Below are positions 35,511 through 43,428 of a DNA stretch of 64,000 bases, piece by piece (position 1 is the stretch's first letter; each line of letters opens with the position of its first letter). The notes under the pieces were generated by a model, which searched no databases, was not told the DNA's origin, and saw nothing but the letters and a program-made list of their open reading frames with translations. Origin of the DNA: Terriglobia bacterium (GTDB taxonomy: Bacteria; Acidobacteriota; Terriglobia; Terriglobales; Acidobacteriaceae); the NCBI GenBank assembly GCA_020072815.1, contig JAIQGE010000021.1, positions 1 to 64,000 of the forward strand. The letters are read 5' to 3'. The position numbers were made by a program, and so were the translations under genes.

Positions 35511-36445
35511 TGGCCAACCTTCGCATCGGCTCGCGCGGTTCCCAACTGGCGCTCTGGCAGGCCAATCACGTGGCCGGGCTGCTGCGCGCCCAGGGCCACG
35601 CCGTGGAAATTGAAATCATCAAGACCACGGGCGACAAAATCCTGGACGTGGCGCTGGCCAAGGTTGGCACCAAGGGCATGTTCACCAAAGAAATTGAAGA
35701 AGCCCTGGCGGCGAAGCGCGTTGACTTGGCGGTGCACAGTTTGAAGGACGTACCCACCGAGCTTGATCCGCAGTTTACCCTGGCCGCCATCATGAAGCGC
35801 GAAGACCCGCGCGACGCCTTCATCTCCGTGAAGTATGCGGCGCTGGGCGATCTGCCGCAGGGCGCCAAAGTCGGCACCAGCAGCTTGCGTCGGCAATGCC
35901 AGTTGAAGTCCTTGCGGCCTGATCTGGAAATCTTTCCCTTGCGCGGCAACGTGGATACGCGCCTGCGCAAACTGGAGTCGGGCGAATATGACGCCATCAT
36001 CCTGGCCGCCGCCGGAGTCCACCGCTTAGGTTTGGACAAGCACGTGCGCTCGCGCATTCCCGCTGAGACCATGTGCTCAGCGGTGGGCCAGGGCGCTCTG
36101 GCGATTGAATCGCGTGCCGGCGACCGCGAGACGCTGGCGCATCTGGCTTTCCTGAATCATGCCGAAACCCGCGCGGCCATCGAATGCGAGCGCGCTGTGC
36201 TGGGCGCGATGGGCGGCGGTTGCCAGGTCCCTATCGGCGCTTTCGCCGAAATGCGCGATGGCAGTTTGCATTTGCAGGCGATGGTTGGGCGGCCGGACGG
36301 AAGCGAAATCCTGCGCGAATCCGCCACGGGCCATGATCCCGTGCAACTTGGGCGCGAAACTGCGCAAAAGCTCTTGCAGCGAGGCGGCGACAAGATTCTC
36401 AAGGACGTCTATCAAATGGGAGTCGCGGTCCCGAGCCAGCCATGA
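35510..36445 (+). CDS. hemC: Porphobilinogen deaminase (hydroxymethylbilane synthase)
   Basis: A 311-residue HemC, which links four porphobilinogens into hydroxymethylbilane. [18 protein letters not shown] starts the fold. [16 protein letters not shown] holds the catalytic Asp region. [14 protein letters not shown] contains the dipyrromethane-cofactor Cys. It is overlapped by one base with hemA and four with hemD. Confidence 0.97.
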   Translation: MANLRIGSRGSQLALWQANHVAGLLRAQGHAVEIEIIKTTGDKILDVALAKVGTKGMFTKEIEEALAAKRVDLAVHSLKDVPTELDPQFTLAAIMKREDPRDAFISVKYAALGDLPQGAKVGTSSLRRQCQLKSLRPDLEIFPLRGNVDTRLRKLESGEYDAIILAAAGVHRLGLDKHVRSRIPAETMCSAVGQGALAIESRAGDRETLAHLAFLNHAETRAAIECERAVLGAMGGGCQVPIGAFAEMRDGSLHLQAMVGRPDGSEILRESATGHDPVQLGRETAQKLLQRGGDKILKDVYQMGVAVPSQP

Positions 36446-37293
36446 GCGTTGATCCTGTAGCTCTGCAAGGCGCCATGCAGCCGCTGACCGGCTGGCGCAT
36501 CCTCACCACTCGCGCCAGCAAGCAGTCCGGCAGCTTGGCCCAGCCTCTGCGCGAGTTGGGCGCTGACGTTATTGAGATTCCCACCATCGAGATCAAGCCG
36601 CCCGCCAGCTACAAGCCTCTCGACGACGCATTGCGGAAGATCGCCACCTACGAATGGCTGATCCTGACCAGCGTCAACGGCATGGAAGCCGTGGTCGAGC
36701 GCCTGAAAAAACTCAAGATCGGAATGGACCAGCTCAAGCACCTGCAGATTGCGGCCATCGGCCCGGCCACGCAGAGAGCCATCGAAGCGCAGGGACTCAA
36801 AGTTGCCGTGACGCCGGAGAAATACATTGCCGAATCCGTGGTGGAGGCATTGCGCGGCAAGACGGAAGGGAAGCGCGTGCTGCTGGCCCGCGCAAAAATC
36901 GCTCGCGACGTATTGCCCACGGAACTCAAGAATGCCGGCGTTCTGCTTGACGTGGTCGAAGCCTATGAGACCGTGGTGCCCGCCGGAGCGCAAGCCAAGT
37001 TGCAGAGTCTGTTCTCCGGAAGAACGCCGCGCCCGGACATTGTGACCTTTACCAGTTCGTCCACGGCCACGAACTTTTTCTCATTGCTGGGCAAAGACAG
37101 TCTCAAAGCCCTCAACAACGTCACCCTGGCATCCATCGGCCCGGTCACCAGCAAAGCTCTCCGCACCGCCGGCTTTCCTCCCGCCATTGAAGCCCGCGAG
37201 TACACCATGCAAGGTCTGGTCCTGGCCATTTCAGAACACGTACACAAAGTGGCAGCGCAGCAGTTGTTGCAGAGGTTATTGGGGCCGCAATAG
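36442..37293 (+). CDS. hemD: Uroporphyrinogen-III synthase
   Basis: A 283-residue HemD, closing and isomerising hydroxymethylbilane into uroporphyrinogen III. The family is weakly conserved, but [37 protein letters not shown] and [15 protein letters not shown] are typical, as is the two-domain length. The ATG overlaps the hemC stop (ATGA). It ends the operon; no hemB or hemL follows directly. Confidence 0.92.
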   Translation: MSVDPVALQGAMQPLTGWRILTTRASKQSGSLAQPLRELGADVIEIPTIEIKPPASYKPLDDALRKIATYEWLILTSVNGMEAVVERLKKLKIGMDQLKHLQIAAIGPATQRAIEAQGLKVAVTPEKYIAESVVEALRGKTEGKRVLLARAKIARDVLPTELKNAGVLLDVVEAYETVVPAGAQAKLQSLFSGRTPRPDIVTFTSSSTATNFFSLLGKDSLKALNNVTLASIGPVTSKALRTAGFPPAIEAREYTMQGLVLAISEHVHKVAAQQLLQRLLGPQ

Positions 37294-37302
37294 AAACAGT
37301 TT

Positions 37303-37380
37303 CACCGCGAAGGACGCGAAGGACGCAAAGATGCGAGGCTGCCTTAGCCAATTGCTAGTTGCCAGTTGCTAATTGCTGTC
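37303..37380. repeat. Two repeat families between hemD and the S9 peptidase
   Basis: TTTCACCGCGAAGGACGCGAAGGACGCAAAG (in parts; three GCGAAGGAC words, 37303-37330) is followed by an AATTGCTAGTTGCCAGTTGCTAATTGCTG block (37343-37380, in parts). The second block overlaps the last codons and supplies the stop codon of the convergent S9 peptidase gene. Confidence 0.75.
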
Positions 37381-39351
37381 ATAAATATTGCACCCGCACT
37401 TCTCCGGCGGCACATACTTCTTCAAAAACTCCGTAATGCGGGTGTAGGCGTCAATCTGGTTTTCCAGCTTGGAAAAGCCGTGGCCTTCGTTCTCATAGAC
37501 CTTGAATTCCACTACGCCGCCGCGTTTCTTTACCGCCTGCACCACCTGCTCGGCTTCCGTCTTGGGGCAGCGGGGATCGTTGCCTCCCGCCAGCAGCAGC
37601 AGGGGCGCTTTGATCTGGTCGGCAAAGTAGATGGGCGAACGGTCTTTGAATCGCGCCATGTCCTTGATGGGATCACCCATGCTGGCCCGGACAAATTCGC
37701 GCAGCAAGGGAGAAGTGTTTTCCATCTCCGTAAACCAGTTTACGAACGGAATCATGGGGATGCCCGCGGCCCAGCGGTCGGGCGCTTTGGCCACGGCCAT
37801 CATGCTCAGGTAGCCGCCGTAGCTGCCGCCCATCACGGCGATCTTTTTTGTGTCCACATATCCGGTCTTGACCAGCCAATCTGCGGCGGAGACCACGTCC
37901 TCCAGGTCGCCGCCGCCCATGTCAAAGCGGTTGGCGTCAGCGAATTCCTTCCCGTAGCCGCTGGAGCCACGATAGTTCGGGGCGATCACGAAGAACCCCT
38001 GGTTCGCCAGGTATTGAATGGGACGGCTGAGGTCATTCTGCACCTGGCCGTTCGGCCCGCCGTGGACGAAAACCACCGCAGCGTTCTTTCCGTTGCGTTC
38101 CGCGTTGTAGGGCGCATAGACATACGCCGAAATCTGCCACTTGCCGTCTTTGCTGGGATAGTGGACCAGGTACGGCTCCACCATGTCTTCACCGCGGATG
38201 CCGCCGGAAAGCGCATGCGTGACCTGGTGCGCCTTCTGCGCGGCAAAGTCATAGACCCACAGGTCCGTGGGCGCGTTGGGGCCGTCATGGTAGTAGAGCA
38301 TGCGCGCGCCATCGCGGGTGAATGGCGACTCCGACCCGGCCAGCGTATTGATGCCGTTGGTCACGGCCAGCGTCTGCGCCTGGCGAGTGCCCAGGTCGTA
38401 GACGATGATGTCGCCATTGCCGTCTTCGTTGGTGGTCCAGGTGAGCCGTTTGCCGTCAGGGAAAAACTTGCCGGAGCTGGTTTCCCATTTGCCCTGGGTC
38501 AGCCAGGTGATTTTTTTGGTGGCTACATCAAGAAGAGCGGCGTTGTTATAACCGTTGGCTGCGTTGGAGGTGAGGAGCACGGTCTTGCCGTCGGGCGAAA
38601 TATCACTGGCGACGAAATTCTGCTCGCCCTGGTGGGGGGTGAGGTTAGTAGCCTGTCCCGTAGCGGCGTTCGCCAGAAAGATGTTGCTGTCCTTGTCGGC
38701 GGCGTCCCCTTGCGTGAAGACCAGCCATTTGCCGTCGCGCGACCAAGCTGCAACAACGTTGCTGCGGTCCTTCGGCGTGTTCCGGGTGATATGAGTCACC
38801 TTCCTGCTGGCAATTTCCATCACATCAATTTCGCGGCTGGGGGAATCTTTTGGACGCACGCCGTAGGCCAGGCGCTCGCCGTCCGGCGACCAGGCGAGGT
38901 CTCTTTCAGAAGTTTCCGGCGTGCCGGTCAGATTGACGACCTGCCCGTTGCTGGGCGAGACCAGAAAGATGTCCCACTGTTCATTGCCGTCCGTGTCAGA
39001 GATGTAGGCGATCCAGCGGCCTTTGGGCGACCATGACAAGCCCGACTGGCGCTGGTTGCTCACCGTGAGCTGCGTGGGCCAGCCGCCCTCCGCCGGGACC
39101 ACCCAGATATTGTTCCGCCCGCTGATGTTGCTGATGAACGCGATCTGCCTGCCGTCCGGCGACCACGTACTGTCACCAATGTTGCGCGTCATGTACAGCT
39201 TTTCAATGCTCAGCGGCATCACGTCAAACTTGTTTTTTGCGGTGATCTGCGCGGGGTCGGTGATGAAGGTGGGAGCGGAAGGAGGCGCTTGGCCGAAAGA
39301 CAGCGCCGCAGCAAAGAAGCAAACCGCCAACCAATTCATCCGCTTTTGCAT
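37369..39351 (-). CDS. S9-family (prolyl oligopeptidase/DPP-like) serine peptidase, exported
   Basis: A 660-residue S9 peptidase. A signal peptide (MNWLAVCFFAAALSFGQA) leads to a beta-propeller with repeated SPDGRQIAF, SWSPKGRWIAYISD and AWSPDGERLAYGV units, then an alpha/beta hydrolase domain. The nucleophile elbow is VMGGSYGGYLSMM, an oxyanion and acid region follows (LLLAGGNDPRCP with Asp), and the catalytic His is in YENEGHGFSK. The ATG at 39351 is used because residues upstream (to 39402) translate a repeat; 39339 is also possible. It probably cleaves short peptides in the periplasm. Its stop codon is derived from a TTGCTAG repeat. Confidence 0.92.
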   Translation of the reverse strand: MQKRMNWLAVCFFAAALSFGQAPPSAPTFITDPAQITAKNKFDVMPLSIEKLYMTRNIGDSTWSPDGRQIAFISNISGRNNIWVVPAEGGWPTQLTVSNQRQSGLSWSPKGRWIAYISDTDGNEQWDIFLVSPSNGQVVNLTGTPETSERDLAWSPDGERLAYGVRPKDSPSREIDVMEIASRKVTHITRNTPKDRSNVVAAWSRDGKWLVFTQGDAADKDSNIFLANAATGQATNLTPHQGEQNFVASDISPDGKTVLLTSNAANGYNNAALLDVATKKITWLTQGKWETSSGKFFPDGKRLTWTTNEDGNGDIIVYDLGTRQAQTLAVTNGINTLAGSESPFTRDGARMLYYHDGPNAPTDLWVYDFAAQKAHQVTHALSGGIRGEDMVEPYLVHYPSKDGKWQISAYVYAPYNAERNGKNAAVVFVHGGPNGQVQNDLSRPIQYLANQGFFVIAPNYRGSSGYGKEFADANRFDMGGGDLEDVVSAADWLVKTGYVDTKKIAVMGGSYGGYLSMMAVAKAPDRWAAGIPMIPFVNWFTEMENTSPLLREFVRASMGDPIKDMARFKDRSPIYFADQIKAPLLLLAGGNDPRCPKTEAEQVVQAVKKRGGVVEFKVYENEGHGFSKLENQIDAYTRITEFLKKYVPPEKCGCNIYDSN

Positions 39352-39422
39352 TCTCCGTGCCTCTGTGTCTCCGTGGTGGAATTTGTCTTTTGAAACACTC
39401 ACGGCTGCGCCGCCTTATGAAT

Positions 39423-40229
39423 CTACACCGTGGACCAGGTCTTGTCCGCGGCGTGGCAAAGTTTTTCCAGGTTGCAGTCCGCGCAACGCGGCTTGCGGGC
39501 CACGCATACCGCGCGCCCGTGATGAATGATCTGGTGGGAGAAATCAATCCACTTTTCCTGCGGGACCACTTTCATCAGGTCCTGCTCGATGTTCTTCGGA
39601 TCGTCGGCCCTGGTCAGTTCCAGCCGTCGCGATATGCGATGCACGTGCGTGTCAACCACCACGCCCACCGCTATCTTGAACCACGAACCCAGCACCACAT
39701 TGGCCGTCTTGCGCGCGACCCCCGGCAGGGTCAGCAAATGCGCCATGTCGTCCGGCACCTGGCCGCCAAATTTTTCCATGATTCCCTTGGACGTTCCCAC
39801 CACGGACTTGGCCTTGTTGCGGTAAAAGCCCGTCGGCCGCAGGATGGGCTCAAGCTCTTCCGGCGTGGCCGCCGCCATGGCCTGCGGCGTGGGATACTTT
39901 GCGAAAAGCCCCGGTGTGACCTTGTTCACCATCACGTCAGTACATTGCGCGGACAAGATGGTGGCAATCAGCAACTCCCACGCGCTGCGGTGGTGAAGCG
40001 CGCAGACAACGTTAGGATAGCGTTCGTCGAGGCCCTGCAGGATGGCCTGGATCCGCGCCGGGCTGAGCGGATCGTAACCGCCCTTACCGCCTCTCGATTG
40101 CGGCTTTGACTTCGCTTTCGGCATAGGCTTTAACTGCAACCCAGACTGCAGCCCAGGCTTCGGCTTGGGTCTCGCGGCTTTTTTGGCGGGCGTCTTGCGG
40201 GACTTCGATTTGGACTTGGCAACAGGCAT
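39423..40229 (-). CDS. nth: Endonuclease III with a basic N-terminal tail
   Basis: A 268-residue Nth, a DNA glycosylase/AP lyase for oxidised pyrimidines. The helix-hairpin-helix LPGVARKTANVVLG contains the catalytic Lys, VVDTHVHRISRRL the catalytic Asp, and the C-terminal CVARKPRCADCNLEKLC is the Cx6Cx2Cx5C [4Fe-4S] motif. The core matches the 211-residue E. coli enzyme. The first 50 residues are an extra, very basic Lys/Pro/Ala tail resembling histone-like or eukaryotic NTH1 tails. It lies 21 bases beyond the region upstream of the S9 peptidase. Confidence 0.95.
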   Translation of the reverse strand: MPVAKSKSKSRKTPAKKAARPKPKPGLQSGLQLKPMPKAKSKPQSRGGKGGYDPLSPARIQAILQGLDERYPNVVCALHHRSAWELLIATILSAQCTDVMVNKVTPGLFAKYPTPQAMAAATPEELEPILRPTGFYRNKAKSVVGTSKGIMEKFGGQVPDDMAHLLTLPGVARKTANVVLGSWFKIAVGVVVDTHVHRISRRLELTRADDPKNIEQDLMKVVPQEKWIDFSHQIIHHGRAVCVARKPRCADCNLEKLCHAADKTWSTV

Positions 40230-40292
40230 AAGGAGAAAATTTAAAGCACAGGGCTTACAATCTCAATAGCCGAACTGACGAATGAGGTCGCG

Positions 40293-41147
40293 ATGGCATC
40301 TACCATGAAAGTTACCGCAGGTGAAAAACTGCACGCAGTCCCGCTAACGCTGGAAGGCGCCAGCGTGTTGCACCAGATGTTCCGTTTCCGCTGGCCGGAA
40401 TGGCGAAAGCTCTCCGCCGATCAGCAGAAAGAGATTCTTTCGGAGGCGGCCACGGCTCTGGAGAAGCTGGAACACCACGTCTCCGGGCAGACCGCGCTGT
40501 TTTCCATGCTGGGCCACAAAGCGGACCTCATGCTGGTGCATTTCCGCAACGAATTTGATCACCTGAAGCACGCGGAGCTGGAGTTGGCCCGCCTGCGCCT
40601 GAGTGATTACCTGGAGCAGACAACTTCGTTTGTTTCCGTGGTGGAGATGGGATTGTACGAGTCGTCGCTCAAGCTGTTCCGCAGTCTGCAGGAGAAGGGT
40701 ATTGAGCCGCACACGCCGGAGTGGGACGCCGCCGTGGCGGACACCATCGCCCGGCAGACCGAAGCCATGCGCCCGCGCTTGTTTCCCCAGATCCCGCCCT
40801 TACGCTACGTTTGCTTCTACCCGATGGACCGCCGCCGCGGCGAAGAACAGAACTGGTACAGCCTGCCCATTGAGGAGCGCCAGCGGCAGATGGAAGAACA
40901 CGGCATGGTGGGCCGCCGCTACGCCGGCACGGTAAAGCAGATCATCACCGGCTCCATCGGCCTGGACGATTGGGAGTGGGGCGTGGACCTGTTTGCCGAC
41001 GACCCGGTGGTCTTCAAGAAACTGATCTACGAGATGCGGTTTGACGAAGTCAGCGCCAAATATGCCCTTTTCGGCCAGTTTTATCTGGGGGTGCGCGTGC
41101 CGGCGGCAAGGTTACCAGAGTTATTCAGCGGCAAATTGCCGGATTGA
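40293..41147 (+). CDS. hemQ: Coproheme decarboxylase HemQ (chlorite dismutase family)
   Basis: A 284-residue member of the chlorite dismutase-like family, most like HemQ/ChdC, which oxidatively decarboxylates coproheme to heme b in the coproporphyrin-dependent pathway. Diagnostic blocks are YVCFYPMDRRRGEEQNWY, HGMVGRRYAGTVKQIITG and GLDDWEWGVDLFADDP. The pathway needs HemY and HemH forms that are not in this window, but hemA, hemC and hemD lie 3 kb upstream. A TACAAT at 40256-40261 may be its -10 box. A start at 40308 (MKVTAGEK) is also possible. Confidence 0.93.
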   Translation: MASTMKVTAGEKLHAVPLTLEGASVLHQMFRFRWPEWRKLSADQQKEILSEAATALEKLEHHVSGQTALFSMLGHKADLMLVHFRNEFDHLKHAELELARLRLSDYLEQTTSFVSVVEMGLYESSLKLFRSLQEKGIEPHTPEWDAAVADTIARQTEAMRPRLFPQIPPLRYVCFYPMDRRRGEEQNWYSLPIEERQRQMEEHGMVGRRYAGTVKQIITGSIGLDDWEWGVDLFADDPVVFKKLIYEMRFDEVSAKYALFGQFYLGVRVPAARLPELFSGKLPD

Positions 41148-41182
41148 CCTTCGCCGGTGGGGATGGGTAGTCTTTAAGTTCC

Positions 41183-41407
41183 ATGGTCAAGAGTGTTCAG
41201 GCCGGACAGATTTGGCGCGCCGACGAAGGCGGCGCCAATTTCCTTGTCACCAAGGTGTACAGCGAGCTTTTTACCCAGTTTGCCATGCTGCGTCCCGCCA
41301 CTGCCGCCGCCCCGGATTCAGACACTATCCGCGTGAAAGTCTCCAAATTGGAGGAAGGCATGACTTTGCCCGGCTACACCTTCACGCAAGATTCACAGGA
41401 CTTCTGA
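41183..41407 (+). CDS. Small protein of unknown function (74 aa)
   Basis: A 74-residue frame between hemQ and dedA, with about 35 bases from the hemQ stop and codon use like its neighbours. It has a beta-like pattern (AGQIWRADEGGANFLVTKVYS, RVKVSKLEEGMTLPGYTF, quoted in parts) and no Cys or membrane segment. I do not recognise the family. The TTGCTAG-type fragment CAGCAGCCATTAGCACTTAGC follows the stop at 41410-41430. Confidence 0.6.
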   Translation: MVKSVQAGQIWRADEGGANFLVTKVYSELFTQFAMLRPATAAAPDSDTIRVKVSKLEEGMTLPGYTFTQDSQDF

Positions 41408-41480
41408 ACAGCAGCCATTAGCACTTAGCCGGTAGTCCGGGCAAGCACTAGTCCAAAACCACCACCCATGACCCAACTCC

Positions 41481-42140
41481 ATGATTGAAAAAATCATTGC
41501 CGCGCTGGCGGGATTCATCATCGCCGTGATCTCCAAGACCGGGTACCTGGGAGTGATGTTCCTGATGGGGATCGAATCGGCGTGCATTCCCCTGCCGTCG
41601 GAAATCATCATGCCCTTTGCCGGATACCTGGTGTACGCGGGCCATCCTGATCCGTTGACGCATTTCACCTTCAATCTTTTCTGGGTGGCGACGGCCGGCG
41701 CCATCGGCTGCAACCTGGGATCGGTGGTGGCTTACGAAGTCGGCCATTTCGGCGGACGGCCGCTCGCGGAAAAATACGGGTCGTACGTTCTGCTCAGCCG
41801 CCACGACCTGGACATGGCGGACCGCTTCTTTCACCGCTTTGGCGCCATTGCCGTCCTGGTAGCCCGCCTTTTGCCCGTGGTGCGAACGTTTATAGCCCTG
41901 CCCGCGGGTGTGGCCCGCATGCCCCGCTTGAAGTTTCATATCTACACTTTCGTCGGCTCCTGGCCGTGGTGCCTGGGGCTGGCCTGGGTGGGCATGAAGT
42001 TGGGTGAACATTGGGACAAAGATCCCCGGCTGAAAATGTGGTTCCACCGTTTTGACGCGGTGATTGTCGTTTTGTTTTTGGCCGGAGTGGTTTGGTTTGT
42101 GTGGTCGCACTGGAAGAATAGGGTGCGGGCGAAGGGGTGA
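41481..42140 (+). CDS. DedA-family membrane protein
   Basis: A 219-residue DedA/Tvp38-type polytopic protein. Members act in membrane homeostasis, including undecaprenyl phosphate and lipid flipping. Characteristic blocks are GVMFLMGIESACIPLPSEIIM (in part), YEVGHFGGRPLAEKYG, FFHRFGAIAVLVARLLPVVRT and FIALPAGVARMP, including the conserved Arg pair. Four to five hydrophobic segments are visible. It stands alone before the insertion element. Confidence 0.93.
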   Translation: MIEKIIAALAGFIIAVISKTGYLGVMFLMGIESACIPLPSEIIMPFAGYLVYAGHPDPLTHFTFNLFWVATAGAIGCNLGSVVAYEVGHFGGRPLAEKYGSYVLLSRHDLDMADRFFHRFGAIAVLVARLLPVVRTFIALPAGVARMPRLKFHIYTFVGSWPWCLGLAWVGMKLGEHWDKDPRLKMWFHRFDAVIVVLFLAGVVWFVWSHWKNRVRAKG

Positions 42141-42169
42141 GTGCCCGCACCTCCCGATATCTCAACGTA

Positions 42170-42191
42170 GAGACGTGGCATGCCACGTCTC
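42170..42191. repeat. Perfect 22-bp palindrome after dedA
   Basis: GAGACGTGGCA and TGCCACGTCTC abut with no loop (42170-42180 and 42181-42191). It has no T-run, so it is not a typical terminator. It may be a REP-like dispersed element or a protein-binding site. Confidence 0.85.
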
Positions 42192-42253
42192 CACCCGCGC
42201 GCCCTGTATCTGTCACGGCCCCAATTACTAAATAGGCAATAACTAGATATCAA

Positions 42254-42274
42254 CCCCCCCCCCCCCCCCCCCCC
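42254..42274 (+). repeat. Run of 21 C upstream of the transposase
   Basis: A pure C tract that ends 36 bases before the preferred transposase start. A TATATT at 42287-42292 may be a -10 box, putting the tract in the spacer/-35 region, where length change would alter promoter strength. It may also be partly an assembly artefact. Confidence 0.75.
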
Positions 42275-42310
42275 ACTGTTTTGGGCTATATTTAGGTCAT
42301 GGAGAATGTT

Positions 42311-43261
42311 ATGAGCCATGAGCCGACAAGCCTTCAAGAGGCAATTATCTACTTCTCGAATCCTGACAACTGCATTGACTACCTTGCTGTCCGTCGCTGG
42401 CCAGAAGGCGTCATCTGCCCTGGTTGTGGCTCCAAGAAAGTCAGCTTCAATGCAAAGCGGCGCACTTGGAAGTGTGGAAGTCATCACCCCAAGCGTGAGT
42501 TCTCTGTCAAAGTCGGAACGATCTTTGAGGACAGCCCGATTCCTTTGGACAAGTGGCTCACGGCAACTTGGCTGCTTACGAACTGCAAGAATGGAATCAG
42601 TAGCTATGAGATTGCGCGTGATCTGAAAGTCACTCAAAAGTCGGCATGGTTCATGCTTCACCGGATTCGTCTCGCAATGCAGGATGATTTCTTTGGTTCC
42701 AAAATGAGCGGCGAAGTCGAAGCCGATGAAACTTATATCGGCGGCAAATCGCGCAACATGCACAAGGCGCGCAGGGTTCGCGTAAATGTACGCGACAATA
42801 ACAGCGGGAAAACCATTGTCATGGGAGTGCTTCAGCGTGGCGGCAAGGTTCGTGCCAAGGTAGTCCCGAATCGCAAGAAGGAATCGTTGAGCGAGGTCAT
42901 CTACAACACCGTTGAAAAGGGTTCCATTCTGTATAGCGACGAGCATCCTGCTTACATGGCCTTCAGTAGTGATTATGTCCATCAAGTCATCAATCACCTG
43001 GAGAAATATGTAGATGGGCGAGTCCACACAAACGGAATGGAAAACTTCTGGTCGCTGTTTAAGCGCGGCCTTGGCGGGACTTACGTGGCTGTTGAGCCGT
43101 TTCATTTGTTCCGTTATGTAGATGAACAGGCGTTCCGTTTTAACAACCGCAAGGGGCTTGATGACGCCGGCCGCTTCAATCTGGCCATCTCTCAGATCGT
43201 TGGCAAGCGTCTTACCTTTGCCGCATTGACTGGCAAGGTGGGGCCCGCCGCGAACAATTAA
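42311..43261 (+). CDS. IS1595-family transposase
   Basis: A 316-residue transposase. An N-terminal zinc ribbon (CPGCGSKKVSFNAKRRTWKC with a later His pair) is followed by an ISXO2-like DDE-type domain: VEADETYIGGKSRN (first Asp), ILYSDEHPAYMAF (second Asp) and HTNGMENFWSLFKRGLGG (third acidic/Asn region). The ATG at 42311 has GGAG six bases upstream; an ATG at 42299 is also open. The stop overlaps the stop of the small convergent gene by two bases. It appears intact, so the element may still move. Confidence 0.93.
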   Translation: MSHEPTSLQEAIIYFSNPDNCIDYLAVRRWPEGVICPGCGSKKVSFNAKRRTWKCGSHHPKREFSVKVGTIFEDSPIPLDKWLTATWLLTNCKNGISSYEIARDLKVTQKSAWFMLHRIRLAMQDDFFGSKMSGEVEADETYIGGKSRNMHKARRVRVNVRDNNSGKTIVMGVLQRGGKVRAKVVPNRKKESLSEVIYNTVEKGSILYSDEHPAYMAFSSDYVHQVINHLEKYVDGRVHTNGMENFWSLFKRGLGGTYVAVEPFHLFRYVDEQAFRFNNRKGLDDAGRFNLAISQIVGKRLTFAALTGKVGPAANN

Positions 43262-43428
43262 CCCTTTACGCGGGAAGCGCGGAAAGCGGGCGAAGTCTTA
43301 GCCCGCTTTTTCCGTGCTTGTTTTCGCTTCCATTCTTTTTCGCGTCTTTGCAACTCATCATGCGAAACAGAGAGAACTGTCCGCATAACAGCATCGAACT
43401 TCTGAAACTCGTTGTGGTCTTTGGTCAT
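43258..43428 (-). CDS. Small basic protein carried with the IS (56 aa)
   Basis: A 56-residue frame, MTKDHNEFQKFDAVMRTVLS and onward, ending in a Lys/Arg-rich tail with SPAFRASRVKG. It resembles the short FDxxM...SHDEL proteins scattered through many genomes, whose function is unknown to me. Its ATG overlaps the stop of the DUF4145 gene (ATGA), which argues that it is translated, and its stop overlaps the convergent transposase stop. An acidic helical front and a very basic tail suggest nucleic-acid or protein binding. Confidence 0.7.
   Translation of the reverse strand: MTKDHNEFQKFDAVMRTVLSVSHDELQRREKEWKRKQARKKRAKTSPAFRASRVKG

Noticed and set aside
42254-42274. Homopolymer as the end of the IS1595 element
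   Set aside because: No matching G tract or inverted repeat was found on the right side, so it cannot be called a terminal repeat.
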